Assembly: GCA_937936695.1 (NCBI GenBank) | Contig: CALHCK010000107.1 | Span: 1-20,925 of the forward strand | DNA from: an uncultured Polaribacter sp. | GTDB taxonomy: Bacteria; Bacteroidota; Bacteroidia; Flavobacteriales; Flavobacteriaceae | Direction of reading: 5' to 3' | Length of the DNA stretch: 20,925 bases | In this document: positions 1 through 7,239 of the stretch, one piece after another | How the letters are laid out: each line of letters starts with the position of its first letter | How positions within the stretch are numbered: position 1 is the stretch's first letter | Notes under the pieces: generated by a model | Seen by the model: only the letters and a program-made list of their open reading frames with translations | Database searches by the model: none | Told to the model about the DNA's origin: nothing | Position numbers and translations under genes: made by a program

Positions 1-64
1 GCAAATAACTTTTGTTTTTTATATGGGTTAGGCGACACATAAAAAAAACATAAAAAACACTTAT

Positions 65-868
65 TTATGTTGATTGATTGTGTTCTGTTAAAATAGTAAT
101 ATCTTCTTCTATTTTAATAATACCTTTTTTAGGGTCTGTTTTAAGATGATTTTTCACACCACCAACATCAACATTTTTAAGTAATTCTTTAAATGTGTGT
201 TTTAAAAATTCAGCCATTTTGATTCGTCGAATAGAATTGTTTGGTGTTTTAAAATAATTCCAAATGTTCCAACCAAAATGATAGACATCAAAATATTTTA
301 ATTGATTTACTTCTATAGGGCTTATTTTATCAAAGTTCCCTTTTCTTGAATATATCTCTATATATTTACATAATTTAACCAAGTCCTCTTTTGAAGTATA
401 TGAAGCAAACGTTTCTTTTGTATATTGAATAGCTATTTCTAATTTTTGCTTTTCTATTCTGATTTTTTCTCGGTACTTTTTATCAAATAATTTTGATAAT
501 TCATCATCATCTGACTTAACTACATTTTTATTTTCGGTTTCATCCTTACCTATCCCTATAACATTCCCTACGGCTTTATCTTTACTTTCCTCTTCGCTTT
601 TTTCTACAGTCTTCTCTACTTTTTTATTTTCACCTTGACCTATAACTTTCTTTTTTGAAAATAATTTTAAGACTTCTATTATCACTAGTTGTATCATTGA
701 ATATAAAGCAGCACCGAGTATTGAAACAATAAGAAATACAACATTCGCTGTAAAATCATCACTACCAGCAGTAATAGAAACATAGCGAAACATTGTTGCA
801 AATATTAAGATTACAACACCTACAACACCGTAGAGAAATATTCTGTCTAAAAGATTCTGATTTTCCAT
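65..868 (-). CDS. Two-TM membrane protein with charged linker, mobile-element cargo
   Basis: Function not recognised. The 267-residue product has two hydrophobic segments near the N-terminus (about residues 11-30 and 41-66). A lysine/glutamate-rich, probably disordered linker follows (about 71-128). A soluble C-terminal domain (about 129-267) contains a YHFGWNIWNYF motif. Only about 10 residues separate the two membrane segments, so a hairpin with most of the protein in the cytoplasm is likely. The C-terminal domain loosely resembles domains I remember from proteins in Bacteroidota mobilisable elements; that is recollection, not a search result. The start codon lies 4 bases after the integrase stop codon on the same strand, so the gene is almost certainly the third gene of the HTH-integrase operon. 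It could be a mobilisation accessory protein or a cargo gene. The sequence shows no catalytic motif. Confidence 0.6.
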   Translation of the reverse strand: MENQNLLDRIFLYGVVGVVILIFATMFRYVSITAGSDDFTANVVFLIVSILGAALYSMIQLVIIEVLKLFSKKKVIGQGENKKVEKTVEKSEEESKDKAVGNVIGIGKDETENKNVVKSDDDELSKLFDKKYREKIRIEKQKLEIAIQYTKETFASYTSKEDLVKLCKYIEIYSRKGNFDKISPIEVNQLKYFDVYHFGWNIWNYFKTPNNSIRRIKMAEFLKHTFKELLKNVDVGGVKNHLKTDPKKGIIKIEEDITILTEHNQST

Positions 869-872
869 AATT

Positions 873-2123
873 TTAATTATCTATTTTTATTTGTATTACT
901 TGTGATGCAATGTCTTTTTTACTGTCAATCACTTTTGAATAAATCTGTGTAGTTGAAACGTTAGTATGTCCTAACATCTTAGACACTGTATAAATATCTG
1001 TTCCATTAGATAATTGGAGGGTTGCATAGGTATGTCTAAAGTTATGAAAAGTTATTTTTTTTTGAATATCTGATGCTATAATCCATTTTTTTAAAGGTCT
1101 TGAAATCCATGATGAATTAGGTAAATCTTCAAAAACATGTTTTTCAGGTAAACCGGGTGTTCCGCATAATTCTAATGCTTGATTTGAAATAGGCGTGTAT
1201 TCAACTCCTTTAGTTTTCTTTTGTGTAAATAATAGTTTTCCTTTTCCATTTTCAATTACAACTTCTCTCCATCTTAACTTTTGAATATCTGAAAGTCTTA
1301 AACCAGTTAATGCAGAAAAAAGTGATGCCCTTCTTAATACTTGCATCTCACAAGGTGTTGATGCTAATTTATTTAGTTCTTCAATTGTAAGATATGCACG
1401 CTTTGATTGAATTACACGAATACCTTTTGTTTTTGCAGACAAATCAATCGTTAAATAACCATCTACAAAAGCTTGCTTTAAGCAAGCTTTAAATATTGAA
1501 TAATATGTAGAAGCTGTAGAGTTAGAGATAATTCCTTTTTTCCCACCACCACAAGGAGTATTTTTTAAAAAATTCTTAAAATCTTCTGCTAAAGATAAAT
1601 CTAACTTTGAAAATGGTAAATACTCCCCATAAAACAGTTTTAATAATTCAATTGTTCTTTTCCAATTAACTTGAATAGAGTTTGAACTGTTATTATGACG
1701 TTTTCGTAAAGTATCTTTAAAATATTTTATAAAATTTTCTTTTAATTTTTCCTTTTGTTCTAAGTATTCTTTTTCAGTATCATTATACAGGTTAGCGTTA
1801 TCATATTCTTTTTGCCTTAATTTTTTAACACCATCTGCATATATACAATTCTCATTATCAATATCACTTTTACATTGAATAACTCCATTAATATCTCTTT
1901 TAGATTTGTAGGTTTTAGTTCCATCAGTTTTAGTTCTAGCTGTTCTTTTTTTATCCCAAATTGGAGTAGTAATTGTCCTGTTTAAGTATTCCCTAATTCT
2001 TTGAGGTTTTTCTTTGTTAGGAACAATAACAGGATAACTTTCTATATACAAGTACCACTCATTATGGTATTCACTTTTTCGAAGCTTAACAGCAACCTTT
2101 GTGTTTTTAATATGTTTTTTCAT
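873..2123 (-). CDS. Tyrosine recombinase / integrase
   Basis: Site-specific recombinase of the phage-integrase family, in the size range of Bacteroidota integrative-element integrases (416 residues). The N-terminal part (about 1-110) looks like an arm-type DNA-binding domain, and about 130-230 is the SAM-like core-binding domain. The catalytic domain carries the full active-site set: R276 in TGLRLSD, H360 and R363 in HNFRH, H386 in MLGHTN, and nucleophile Y395 in QIYSK. A lysine in the QKKTKG strand (about 301-306) fits the catalytic lysine position. Nothing suggests decay. It starts 10 bases after the stop of the upstream HTH gene, without a Shine-Dalgarno motif, which is normal for this phylum. 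Lying last but one before dnaK at the edge of the element, it should act on an attachment site nearby. Confidence 0.93.
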   Translation of the reverse strand: MKKHIKNTKVAVKLRKSEYHNEWYLYIESYPVIVPNKEKPQRIREYLNRTITTPIWDKKRTARTKTDGTKTYKSKRDINGVIQCKSDIDNENCIYADGVKKLRQKEYDNANLYNDTEKEYLEQKEKLKENFIKYFKDTLRKRHNNSSNSIQVNWKRTIELLKLFYGEYLPFSKLDLSLAEDFKNFLKNTPCGGGKKGIISNSTASTYYSIFKACLKQAFVDGYLTIDLSAKTKGIRVIQSKRAYLTIEELNKLASTPCEMQVLRRASLFSALTGLRLSDIQKLRWREVVIENGKGKLLFTQKKTKGVEYTPISNQALELCGTPGLPEKHVFEDLPNSSWISRPLKKWIIASDIQKKITFHNFRHTYATLQLSNGTDIYTVSKMLGHTNVSTTQIYSKVIDSKKDIASQVIQIKIDN

Positions 2124-2133
2124 TGCAGTTAAA

Positions 2134-2685
2134 TTATTTATATATAGTATCTATTTCTGTTTTAGGAGCATAAACACTTTTTCCTAATTGACGTGTAGGA
2201 ATACCATATTTACGAATGTGTGTGTATACAGAAGTTTCTGAAATCCCATACTTTTTGGTAATATCACCAATACTGTAACAATCTTCTTTTTCTAATCTAT
2301 ATGTTTTTACTTCTTCTTTAGTAGTTACGGTTTTGGTTATAGGTTTTAAATCAAAAAGCTCCTCTAAATCTTTTCGATAAACTTTTGTTAATCTCTTTCC
2401 TAAATTGTATTTTTTAATTTTTTCACTTCTTATCAATCGGTAAATAGTATCACGGCTAACATCATATAGTACTACAGCATCTGCAACAGGTATATATTCT
2501 TCTTCGTTTGATATTTTTAAAGCCTTTTCAATTTTTAGTTTTTTAATATTTTCTACTTTTCTCTTTTTTGCATATGCTGATTTAGAACATCTAGGTGAGC
2601 AGTATATTGAAGTAATGGTTTTAGCAAGAAACAAATCACCACAAAATTTACATTCTCGTGATATTTCAAATTTAGCAGATGGCAT
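2134..2685 (-). CDS. Zinc-knuckle, double helix-turn-helix excisionase-like protein
   Basis: Small DNA-binding protein of 183 residues, first gene of the integrase operon. Residues 12-33 form a CxxC-x13-CxxxC zinc-binding knuckle (C12, C15, C29, C33). Two MerR/excisionase-type helix-turn-helix domains (HTH_17 style) follow, at about 63-111 (VADAVVLYDVSRDTIYRLI) and 135-183 (IGDITKKYGISETSVYTHI). Each ends in a basic YRKD- or YAPK-type wing. Proteins of this kind direct excision or regulate the integrase in Bacteroidota integrative elements. The tandem HTH suggests binding to paired sites, and a GGTAC-N6-GGTAC repeat lies 51-66 bases upstream of the start. The exact role (recombination directionality factor or repressor) is inferred. 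Confidence 0.8.
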   Translation of the reverse strand: MPSAKFEISRECKFCGDLFLAKTITSIYCSPRCSKSAYAKKRKVENIKKLKIEKALKISNEEEYIPVADAVVLYDVSRDTIYRLIRSEKIKKYNLGKRLTKVYRKDLEELFDLKPITKTVTTKEEVKTYRLEKEDCYSIGDITKKYGISETSVYTHIRKYGIPTRQLGKSVYAPKTEIDTIYK

Positions 2686-2735
2686 ATTCTTTAAGTTTTA
2701 ATAAATAAGTTGCAGATTATCGTAATTTAAGTCGC

Positions 2736-2758
2736 GGTACATATATGGTACAAATTTA
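2736..2758 (-). promoter_or_regulatory. Promoter and possible operator of the integrase operon
   Basis: On the minus strand a TAAATTTG box (2751-2758) matches the Bacteroidota -7 consensus TAnnTTTG. No TTTG is seen at the expected -33 position. Immediately downstream, over the predicted transcription start, two GGTAC units (plus strand 2736-2740 and 2747-2751) repeat with an 11-bp period, one helical turn. That position suits an operator. Binding by the HTH protein is inferred. Confidence 0.4.
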
Positions 2759-2808
2759 TGATTAAAAACGATAATTATACATTAATAACAATTAAAGTTT
2801 TTAACAAA

Positions 2809-2841
2809 AAAAAGCAGTAAACGTTTAGTTTACTGCTTTTT
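2809..2841 (-). terminator. Rho-independent terminator of dnaK
   Basis: Perfect 9-bp stem GCAGTAAAC / GTTTACTGC (2814-2822 and 2828-2836) with a 5-base loop, flanked by A5 and T5 that can extend the stem. It lies 33 bases past the dnaK stop and gives a U-rich tail on the minus-strand transcript. Confidence 0.8.
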
Positions 2842-2873
2842 ACTATGTATTTAGTAATTGATGTTAATCGTAA

Positions 2874-4778
2874 TTATTTTACTTCTTCAAAGTCTACATC
2901 TTCTACATTATCACCTTGGTCTGCACCAGCTTCTGGTTGTCCTTGTTGTGCACCAGCATCTGCACCACCTGCAGCTTGTTGTGCCGCATACATTTCTTCA
3001 GAGGCAACTTTCCATGCTTCATTAATCTTTTCCATAGCAGCATCAATTTGTGCTAAGTCTTTAGATTCATGAGCAGCTTTTAATTCAGTTAAAGCAGCTT
3101 CAATTGGTCCTTTTTTATCATCAGATAATTTATCACCAAATTCTTTTAATTGCTTTTCTGTTTGAAAAATCATAGAGTCAGCTCCATTAATCTTTTCAGC
3201 AGTTTCTTTTGCTGCTTTATCAGCATCAGCGTTAGCTTCAGCTTCTTGTCTCATTTTTTCAATTTCTTCTTCAGATAAACCAGAAGAAGCTTCAATTCTA
3301 ATTTCATGAGATTTGTTTGTTCCTTTATCTAAAGCAGAAACTTTAATAATACCATTGGCATCAATATCAAAAGTAACTTCAATTTGTGGAACACCTCTTT
3401 GTGCTGGAGGTAAACCATCTAAATGAAAACGACCAATTGTATTATTATCAGCAGCCATTGCTCTTTCACCTTGTAAAACGTGAATTTCTACAGAAGGTTG
3501 ATTATCTACAGCAGTAGAGAATACTTGAGATTTTTTAGTAGGTATTGTAGTGTTAGCGTCTATTAACTTAGTAAACACATTACCCATAGTTTCTATACCT
3601 AAAGATAAAGGTGTAACGTCTAATAATAATACGTCTTTTACGTCTCCAGATAATACACCTCCTTGTATTGCAGCTCCTAAAGATACAACCTCGTCTGGGT
3701 TAACTCCTTTACTTGGTGCTTTACCAAAGAATTTTTCTACAGCTTCTTGAATAGCAGGTATTCTTGTAGAACCACCAACTAAAATAATTTCATCAATTTC
3801 AGAAGTAGATAAATCAGCATTTTTTAAGGCTGTTTTACATGGCTCAATTGTTCTTTTTACTAAATCGTCTATTAACTGCTCAAATTTAGCTTTAGATAAA
3901 CTTCTAACTAAGTGTTTAGGTCCGCTAGCAGTAGCAGTAATATATGGTAAGTTAATTTCTGTAGCAGCAGAAGAAGATAATTCTATTTTAGCTTTTTCAG
4001 CAGCTTCTTTTAAACGTTGTAAAGCCATTGGGTCTTTACGTAAGTCCATGTTTTCTTCAGCATTAAACTCATCAGCTAACCAGTTGATAATTTTTTCATC
4101 AACATCATCACCTCCTAAGTGAGTATCACCATCAGTAGCTAATACTTCAAAAACACCATCTCCTAATTCTAAGATAGAAACATCATGCGTACCACCACCA
4201 AAGTCAAAAACAACAATTTTTTTATCGTCGTTAGCTTTGTCTAAACCATAGGCTAAAGCAGCAGCAGTAGGCTCGTTAATAATTCTTTCTACTTTTAAAC
4301 CAGCAATTTCTCCGGCTTCTTTAGTAGCTTGTCTCTGCGCATCGTTAAAATAAGCAGGTACTGTAATTACAGCAGAAGATACATCAGAACCTAAATAATC
4401 TTCGGCAGTTTTTTTCATTTTTTGTAATACCATTGCAGATATTTCTTGAGGCGTGTATAAACGACCGTCAATATCTACACGTGGTGTATCATTATCTCCT
4501 TTTACAACTTTATAAGGTACTCTACCAACTTCTTTAGAAGAGTCAGAAAATTTATTACCCATAAAACGTTTAATAGAGTATACTGTTTTAGTAGGGTTTG
4601 TTACTGCTTGTCTTTTTGCAGGGTCTCCAACTTTACGTTCTCCACCTTCTACAAAGGCAACAATAGATGGTGTAGTTCTTTTTCCTTCTGCATTAGGAAT
4701 TACAACTGGCTCATTACCTTCCATTACAGAAACACATGAGTTAGTGGTTCCTAAATCGATTCCAATTATTTTACTCAT
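2874..4778 (-). CDS. dnaK: Molecular chaperone DnaK (Hsp70)
   Basis: ATP-dependent cytoplasmic Hsp70 chaperone, full length at 634 residues. The nucleotide-binding domain starts with IGIDLGTTNSCV (5-16). It also shows the VPAYFNDAQRQATKEAG segment (about 140-156) and the second phosphate-binding motif, written here DFGGGTHDVSIL (192-203) rather than the more common DLGGGTFD; I remember this variant as common in flavobacteria. The substrate-binding domain contains the QGERAMAADN region, and the C-terminal tail is G/A/Q-rich, ending in VEDVDFEEVK. ATG is the only sensible start. No grpE, dnaJ or hrcA lies beside it. It is a single-gene unit with its own terminator and an unusual, sigma-54-like upstream region (4829-4845), described separately. 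Confidence 0.98.
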   Translation of the reverse strand: MSKIIGIDLGTTNSCVSVMEGNEPVVIPNAEGKRTTPSIVAFVEGGERKVGDPAKRQAVTNPTKTVYSIKRFMGNKFSDSSKEVGRVPYKVVKGDNDTPRVDIDGRLYTPQEISAMVLQKMKKTAEDYLGSDVSSAVITVPAYFNDAQRQATKEAGEIAGLKVERIINEPTAAALAYGLDKANDDKKIVVFDFGGGTHDVSILELGDGVFEVLATDGDTHLGGDDVDEKIINWLADEFNAEENMDLRKDPMALQRLKEAAEKAKIELSSSAATEINLPYITATASGPKHLVRSLSKAKFEQLIDDLVKRTIEPCKTALKNADLSTSEIDEIILVGGSTRIPAIQEAVEKFFGKAPSKGVNPDEVVSLGAAIQGGVLSGDVKDVLLLDVTPLSLGIETMGNVFTKLIDANTTIPTKKSQVFSTAVDNQPSVEIHVLQGERAMAADNNTIGRFHLDGLPPAQRGVPQIEVTFDIDANGIIKVSALDKGTNKSHEIRIEASSGLSEEEIEKMRQEAEANADADKAAKETAEKINGADSMIFQTEKQLKEFGDKLSDDKKGPIEAALTELKAAHESKDLAQIDAAMEKINEAWKVASEEMYAAQQAAGGADAGAQQGQPEAGADQGDNVEDVDFEEVK

Positions 4779-4828
4779 AATAACTTATTTATATTAATTT
4801 TTTAAATTCATTTTTACAATCTCTATTA

Positions 4829-4845
4829 GTCAAAGTGTATGCCAA
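4829..4845 (-). promoter_or_regulatory. dnaK: Sigma-54-like -24/-12 promoter of dnaK
   Basis: Minus-strand sequence TTGGCATACACTTTGAC matches TTGGCAC-N5-TTGC in both boxes and in spacing, except that the -12 element reads TTGA instead of TTGC. The predicted transcript start would lie roughly 40 bases before the dnaK ATG. A housekeeping-type TTTG-N19-TAnnTTTG promoter is not evident in the same place. The assignment to sigma-54 is inferred from the pattern. Confidence 0.4.
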
Positions 4846-4895
4846 CTTATTTTTGACTTTAAAATGTCAGTTTTTTAAAAAAAACAAAAAATAGA

Positions 4896-4912
4896 TGTGA
4901 CATATTGACACA
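4896..4912. promoter_or_regulatory. 17-bp dyad upstream of dnaK, possible activator site
   Basis: TGTGACATATTGACACA is an interrupted palindrome (TGTGnCA-N3-TGnCACA). On the minus strand it also reads as two TGTCA units 8 bp apart. A further TGTCA lies at 4865-4869. The dyad centre is about 75 bp upstream of the -12 box of the dnaK promoter, a usual distance for an enhancer-binding activator. It is also upstream of the divergent DUF2853 promoter, so it could serve either gene. Confidence 0.35.
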
Positions 4913-4945
4913 AACTGCGTCTTAACAGTAGAATAGTCCTTAAGG

Positions 4946-4976
4946 TTTGAAAACTATTATTATTTTCTTATATTTG
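4946..4976 (+). promoter_or_regulatory. Bacteroidota housekeeping promoter of the DUF2853 gene
   Basis: TTTG (4946-4949), exactly 19 bases, then TATATTTG (4969-4976): a full match to the Bacteroidota -33/-7 consensus TTTG-N19-TAnnTTTG. The predicted start near 4983 leaves a leader of about 40 bases that is almost all A before the ATG at 5025. Confidence 0.8.
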
Positions 4977-5024
4977 GTTTATTCGGTAAAAGAATAAAAA
5001 AAACAAAAAAATAAAAACGAAATT

Positions 5025-5366
5025 ATGAGTAAATTCGACGAAAAAGTAGCTTTGTATGAAAAATTTATGAACGATAGAAACTTAAGTTTTGATGCAGTTT
5101 TGTTAAGAGCTGTAACTAAAGGTTTAGGTCCTTCTATATACAAAGCAGATGCAGAAACTGTTTCTGGATCAGATCCAAAAGAATTAGCAACAGTTAAAAA
5201 TAATTTTTTAATTAAAAAGTTAGGTTTAGCAGATGGTGAAGCTTTAGATACTGCTATTGCAGAGGTTGTTGAGCAAATTGGAAAATCTGAAAGAAAAAAA
5301 TATAGAGCTGTAGTTTATTATTTATTAGCAGTTAAATTTAATAAACAGTCAGTATACGGTTTATAA
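5025..5366 (+). CDS. DUF2853 family protein
   Basis: Small cytoplasmic helical protein of 113 residues that I recognise as DUF2853 from its sequence: the start MSKFDEKVALYEKFM, the LGPSIYKADAETVSGSD segment, and the C-terminal ERKKYRAVVYYLLA helix. The family is widespread in marine bacteria and has no established function. There is no signal peptide, no membrane segment and no cysteine. It is a single-gene unit, with a consensus promoter 49 bases upstream and a strong terminator 24 bases downstream, so it is probably well and constitutively expressed. The long A-rich leader is typical of efficiently translated Bacteroidota genes. Confidence 0.85.
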   Translation: MSKFDEKVALYEKFMNDRNLSFDAVLLRAVTKGLGPSIYKADAETVSGSDPKELATVKNNFLIKKLGLADGEALDTAIAEVVEQIGKSERKKYRAVVYYLLAVKFNKQSVYGL

Positions 5367-5384
5367 AATAAATCAACCAAAATT

Positions 5385-5419
5385 AAAAAGTCCTGTTATT
5401 TTGTAACAGGACTTTTTTT
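5385..5419. terminator. Bidirectional terminator between DUF2853 gene and SelW-like gene
   Basis: Perfect 9-bp stem GTCCTGTTA / TAACAGGAC (5390-5398, 5404-5412) with a TTTTG loop. A5 precedes it and T7 follows it, so both converging transcripts get a U tail. Confidence 0.85.
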
Positions 5420-5437
5420 ATGCAATAAATTTATTTT

Positions 5438-5716
5438 TTATTTACTTTCTATATGCCCTAAATCTTTATCTGGGTTTACAACATCTCTTACAAGCTTTTT
5501 TAAAGTTTTTACGTCAGGAAAACCTCCATCTACCTTTCTATTCCATACAATAGAATCATTAATTGTAATAGTAAATATGCCTCCAGAACGTGGTATAAGA
5601 GTAAGTTCTTTTATTTCGGAAGAAAAAGTATGTAGTATCTCTTGTGCCATCCAAGTAGAACGTAACATCCAATTGCATTGACTACAATATGTTATTTTTA
5701 TAGTATGATTATTCAT
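5438..5716 (-). CDS. SelT/SelW/SelH (Rdx) family thiol protein, cysteine form
   Basis: 92-residue thioredoxin-like protein of the SelW/Rdx family. It shows the N-terminal redox motif C11-S-Q-C14 in the context TYCSQCNWMLRSTWMAQE, followed by a strand-rich core and a GGFPDVKTLKKLVRDVV helix, all characteristic of the bacterial members. The second motif position holds selenocysteine in many animal relatives; here both codons encode cysteine. The substrate is unknown; the family is thought to act in thiol redox chemistry. The gene starts 25 bases after the yaaA stop on the same strand, so it is probably co-transcribed with that peroxide-stress gene, which fits a redox role. Confidence 0.88.
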   Translation of the reverse strand: MNNHTIKITYCSQCNWMLRSTWMAQEILHTFSSEIKELTLIPRSGGIFTITINDSIVWNRKVDGGFPDVKTLKKLVRDVVNPDKDLGHIESK

Positions 5717-5741
5717 TATTTATAGATGAAATTTTTTAGGA

Positions 5742-6500
5742 TTATCTAGTAAAGTAAATATCCGTTTCGGTAGACATTTCTTCAGAAAATCTATAATTAT
5801 CAATATTAAAACCTTTTAAATCATCAATAGTTGTTACATTATTATCTATAATATAACGTACCATTAAGCCACGTGCTTTTTTAGCGTAGGTCATAATAGT
5901 TTTGTATTGTCCGTTTTTAAAGTCTTTAAAAACAGGTGTAATCATAGGTACTTTTAATGTTTTTTTAGGTAGTGCTTTAAAATATTCTAAACTTGCTAAG
6001 TTTATTAATAACTCGTTGTCATCTAACTCATCATTTAAAGAATTTGCCAAATCGTTTGCCCAAAATTTATATAAATTTTCTGAAGTACCTACTTTTAAAC
6101 GCGTACCCATTTCTAAACGATAAGGTTGTATTAAATCTAAAGGTTTTAATAAACCGTATAAACCAGATAAAATACGTAAGTTGTTTTGTAATAATGGTAT
6201 TTTTTCTTCTTCTAAAGAATTTACATCTATCCCCTGAAAAACAGCTCCAGTAAAAGAATAAATGGCCTGTTTAGCATTTTCTGTAGAAAAAGGAGGTTGC
6301 CAATTTTGATTACGATCGTAGTTTAGAGCGGCTAAGTCGTCAGAAATTTTCATTAACTCTGATAATTTATTTTTAGAAAGTGTTTTTAGCTTTTTATTAA
6401 GCTTTACAGATTGTTCTAAAAAACGAGGTTGTGTATATAAACTAGTTGGTACCTTACTTTCAAAATCTAAAGATTTAGCGGGAGATATTATAATTTTCAT
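5742..6500 (-). CDS. yaaA: Peroxide stress protein YaaA (DUF328/UPF0246)
   Basis: 252 residues, normal length for the family. Recognised from the N-terminal MKIIISPAKSLDF, the LRILSGLYGLLKPLDLIQPY block near the middle, and the C-terminal YAKKARGLMVRYII motif. In Escherichia coli YaaA limits intracellular free iron and so reduces damage during hydrogen peroxide stress; that role is taken from the family. The protein is cytoplasmic, with no signal or membrane segment. A candidate promoter lies 30-61 bases upstream. It probably forms a two-gene unit with the SelW-like gene. No OxyR-like site could be identified with confidence. Confidence 0.95.
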   Translation of the reverse strand: MKIIISPAKSLDFESKVPTSLYTQPRFLEQSVKLNKKLKTLSKNKLSELMKISDDLAALNYDRNQNWQPPFSTENAKQAIYSFTGAVFQGIDVNSLEEEKIPLLQNNLRILSGLYGLLKPLDLIQPYRLEMGTRLKVGTSENLYKFWANDLANSLNDELDDNELLINLASLEYFKALPKKTLKVPMITPVFKDFKNGQYKTIMTYAKKARGLMVRYIIDNNVTTIDDLKGFNIDNYRFSEEMSTETDIYFTR

Positions 6501-6529
6501 ATGGGCTAATAAATTAAATTATTCTGGTA

Positions 6530-6561
6530 TAAAAGTACAAATCAATACAAAGTATATCAAA
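6530..6561 (-). promoter_or_regulatory. Candidate promoter of yaaA
   Basis: On the minus strand TTTG (6558-6561), 20 bases, then TACTTTTA (6530-6537), one mismatch from TAnnTTTG. It is well placed about 30 bases before the yaaA start. Chance matches are common in DNA this AT-rich. Confidence 0.35.
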
Positions 6562-6643
6562 CAAAATGTACCATTAATTCTTATAAACCTATTTGTAAAA
6601 TTTATAGATTTAGATAAATCATCAAAAAAAATACATTTAAAAT

Positions 6644-6670
6644 AAACCATTTCTATTTTTATAGGTCTAA
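6644..6670 (+). promoter_or_regulatory. Putative ECF promoter P1 (before sigma gene)
   Basis: AAAC (6644-6647), 18 bases, then TCTAA (6666-6670), read as a -35 AAAC and a -10 GGTCTAAG. It is the same element, with identical spacing, as those before the next two genes. The predicted start lies about 20 bases before the TTG start codon. Confidence 0.65.
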
Positions 6671-6695
6671 GTAATAACAATAACCAAAAAATTAG

Positions 6696-7235
6696 TTGAA
6701 TAAAGATACCGCACTTGTTAAAAAATTAAAAGACACTACATTAAAAGATGCTGCTTTTAGTGAGTTGTTAGACGTTTACCAAGAGCGTTTGTATTGGCAT
6801 ATAAGAAAGTTGGTAACTACACATGAAAATGCAGATGATGTTTTACAAAACACATTTATAAGAATTTATAAAAGCATTATCAATTTTGAAGAAAAAAGCA
6901 GTTTACATACTTGGATGTATAGAATTGCTTACAATGAATCTATACGTTTTTTAGAAAAAAACAACAAAAGAAGATTTGATAATATAGAAGAAGTTTCTGA
7001 AGCTGCTTTAGAGGTTTTGTTTGAAGATGAATATTTTGATGGAGATGAAATTCAGAAAAAATTACAAAGAATAATAGCAAGTTTTAAAGAAAAACAAAGA
7101 AGAGTTTTTGAAATGAAATATTTTGATAATTTAAGTTTTAGACAAATTTCTGAAATATTAAAAGTATCTGAAAGTACATTAAAGTCTAGTTATTATTCGG
7201 CAGTAAAAACTATTGAAGAAAAAATATTTTTATAA
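6696..7235 (+). CDS. ECF-type sigma-70 family RNA polymerase sigma factor
   Basis: 179-residue alternative sigma factor with only regions 2 and 4, as in extracytoplasmic-function sigmas. Region 2 covers about 22-90 and contains ENADDVLQNTFIRIYKSI (core binding) and HTWMYRIAYNESIRFL (-10 recognition). Region 4 covers about 122-175, with the HTH LSFRQISEILKVSESTLKSS that reads the -35 element. Translation most likely starts at TTG: an in-frame TAG ends directly before it, and the next in-frame ATG (codon 73) would remove most of region 2. The gene is first in a five-gene set of exported proteins and lies 42 bases before the single-TM putative anti-sigma gene. The element in its own upstream region recurs before the next two genes, so autoregulation is likely. 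Confidence 0.93.
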   Translation: MNKDTALVKKLKDTTLKDAAFSELLDVYQERLYWHIRKLVTTHENADDVLQNTFIRIYKSIINFEEKSSLHTWMYRIAYNESIRFLEKNNKRRFDNIEEVSEAALEVLFEDEYFDGDEIQKKLQRIIASFKEKQRRVFEMKYFDNLSFRQISEILKVSESTLKSSYYSAVKTIEEKIFL

Positions 7236-7239
7236 AAAC

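Noticed and set aside
1..64. Possible att repeat at the left edge matching the dnaK 3' region
   Set aside because: Only A-rich runs are shared with 2690-2820; no convincing direct repeat by eye, and the true element end is probably outside the window.
2845..3072. Plus-strand open frame opposite the dnaK 3' end
   Set aside because: Shadow of the Ala/Gly/Gln-rich DnaK tail; starts inside the dnaK terminator region and has a composition (Ser, Cys, Pro, Ala) that only mirrors dnaK.
3550..3750. Plus-strand open frame inside dnaK
   Set aside because: Antisense shadow of a conserved dnaK segment; no start signals.
5902..6253. Two overlapping plus-strand frames inside yaaA
   Set aside because: Antisense to a conserved gene, no promoter, no recognisable protein.
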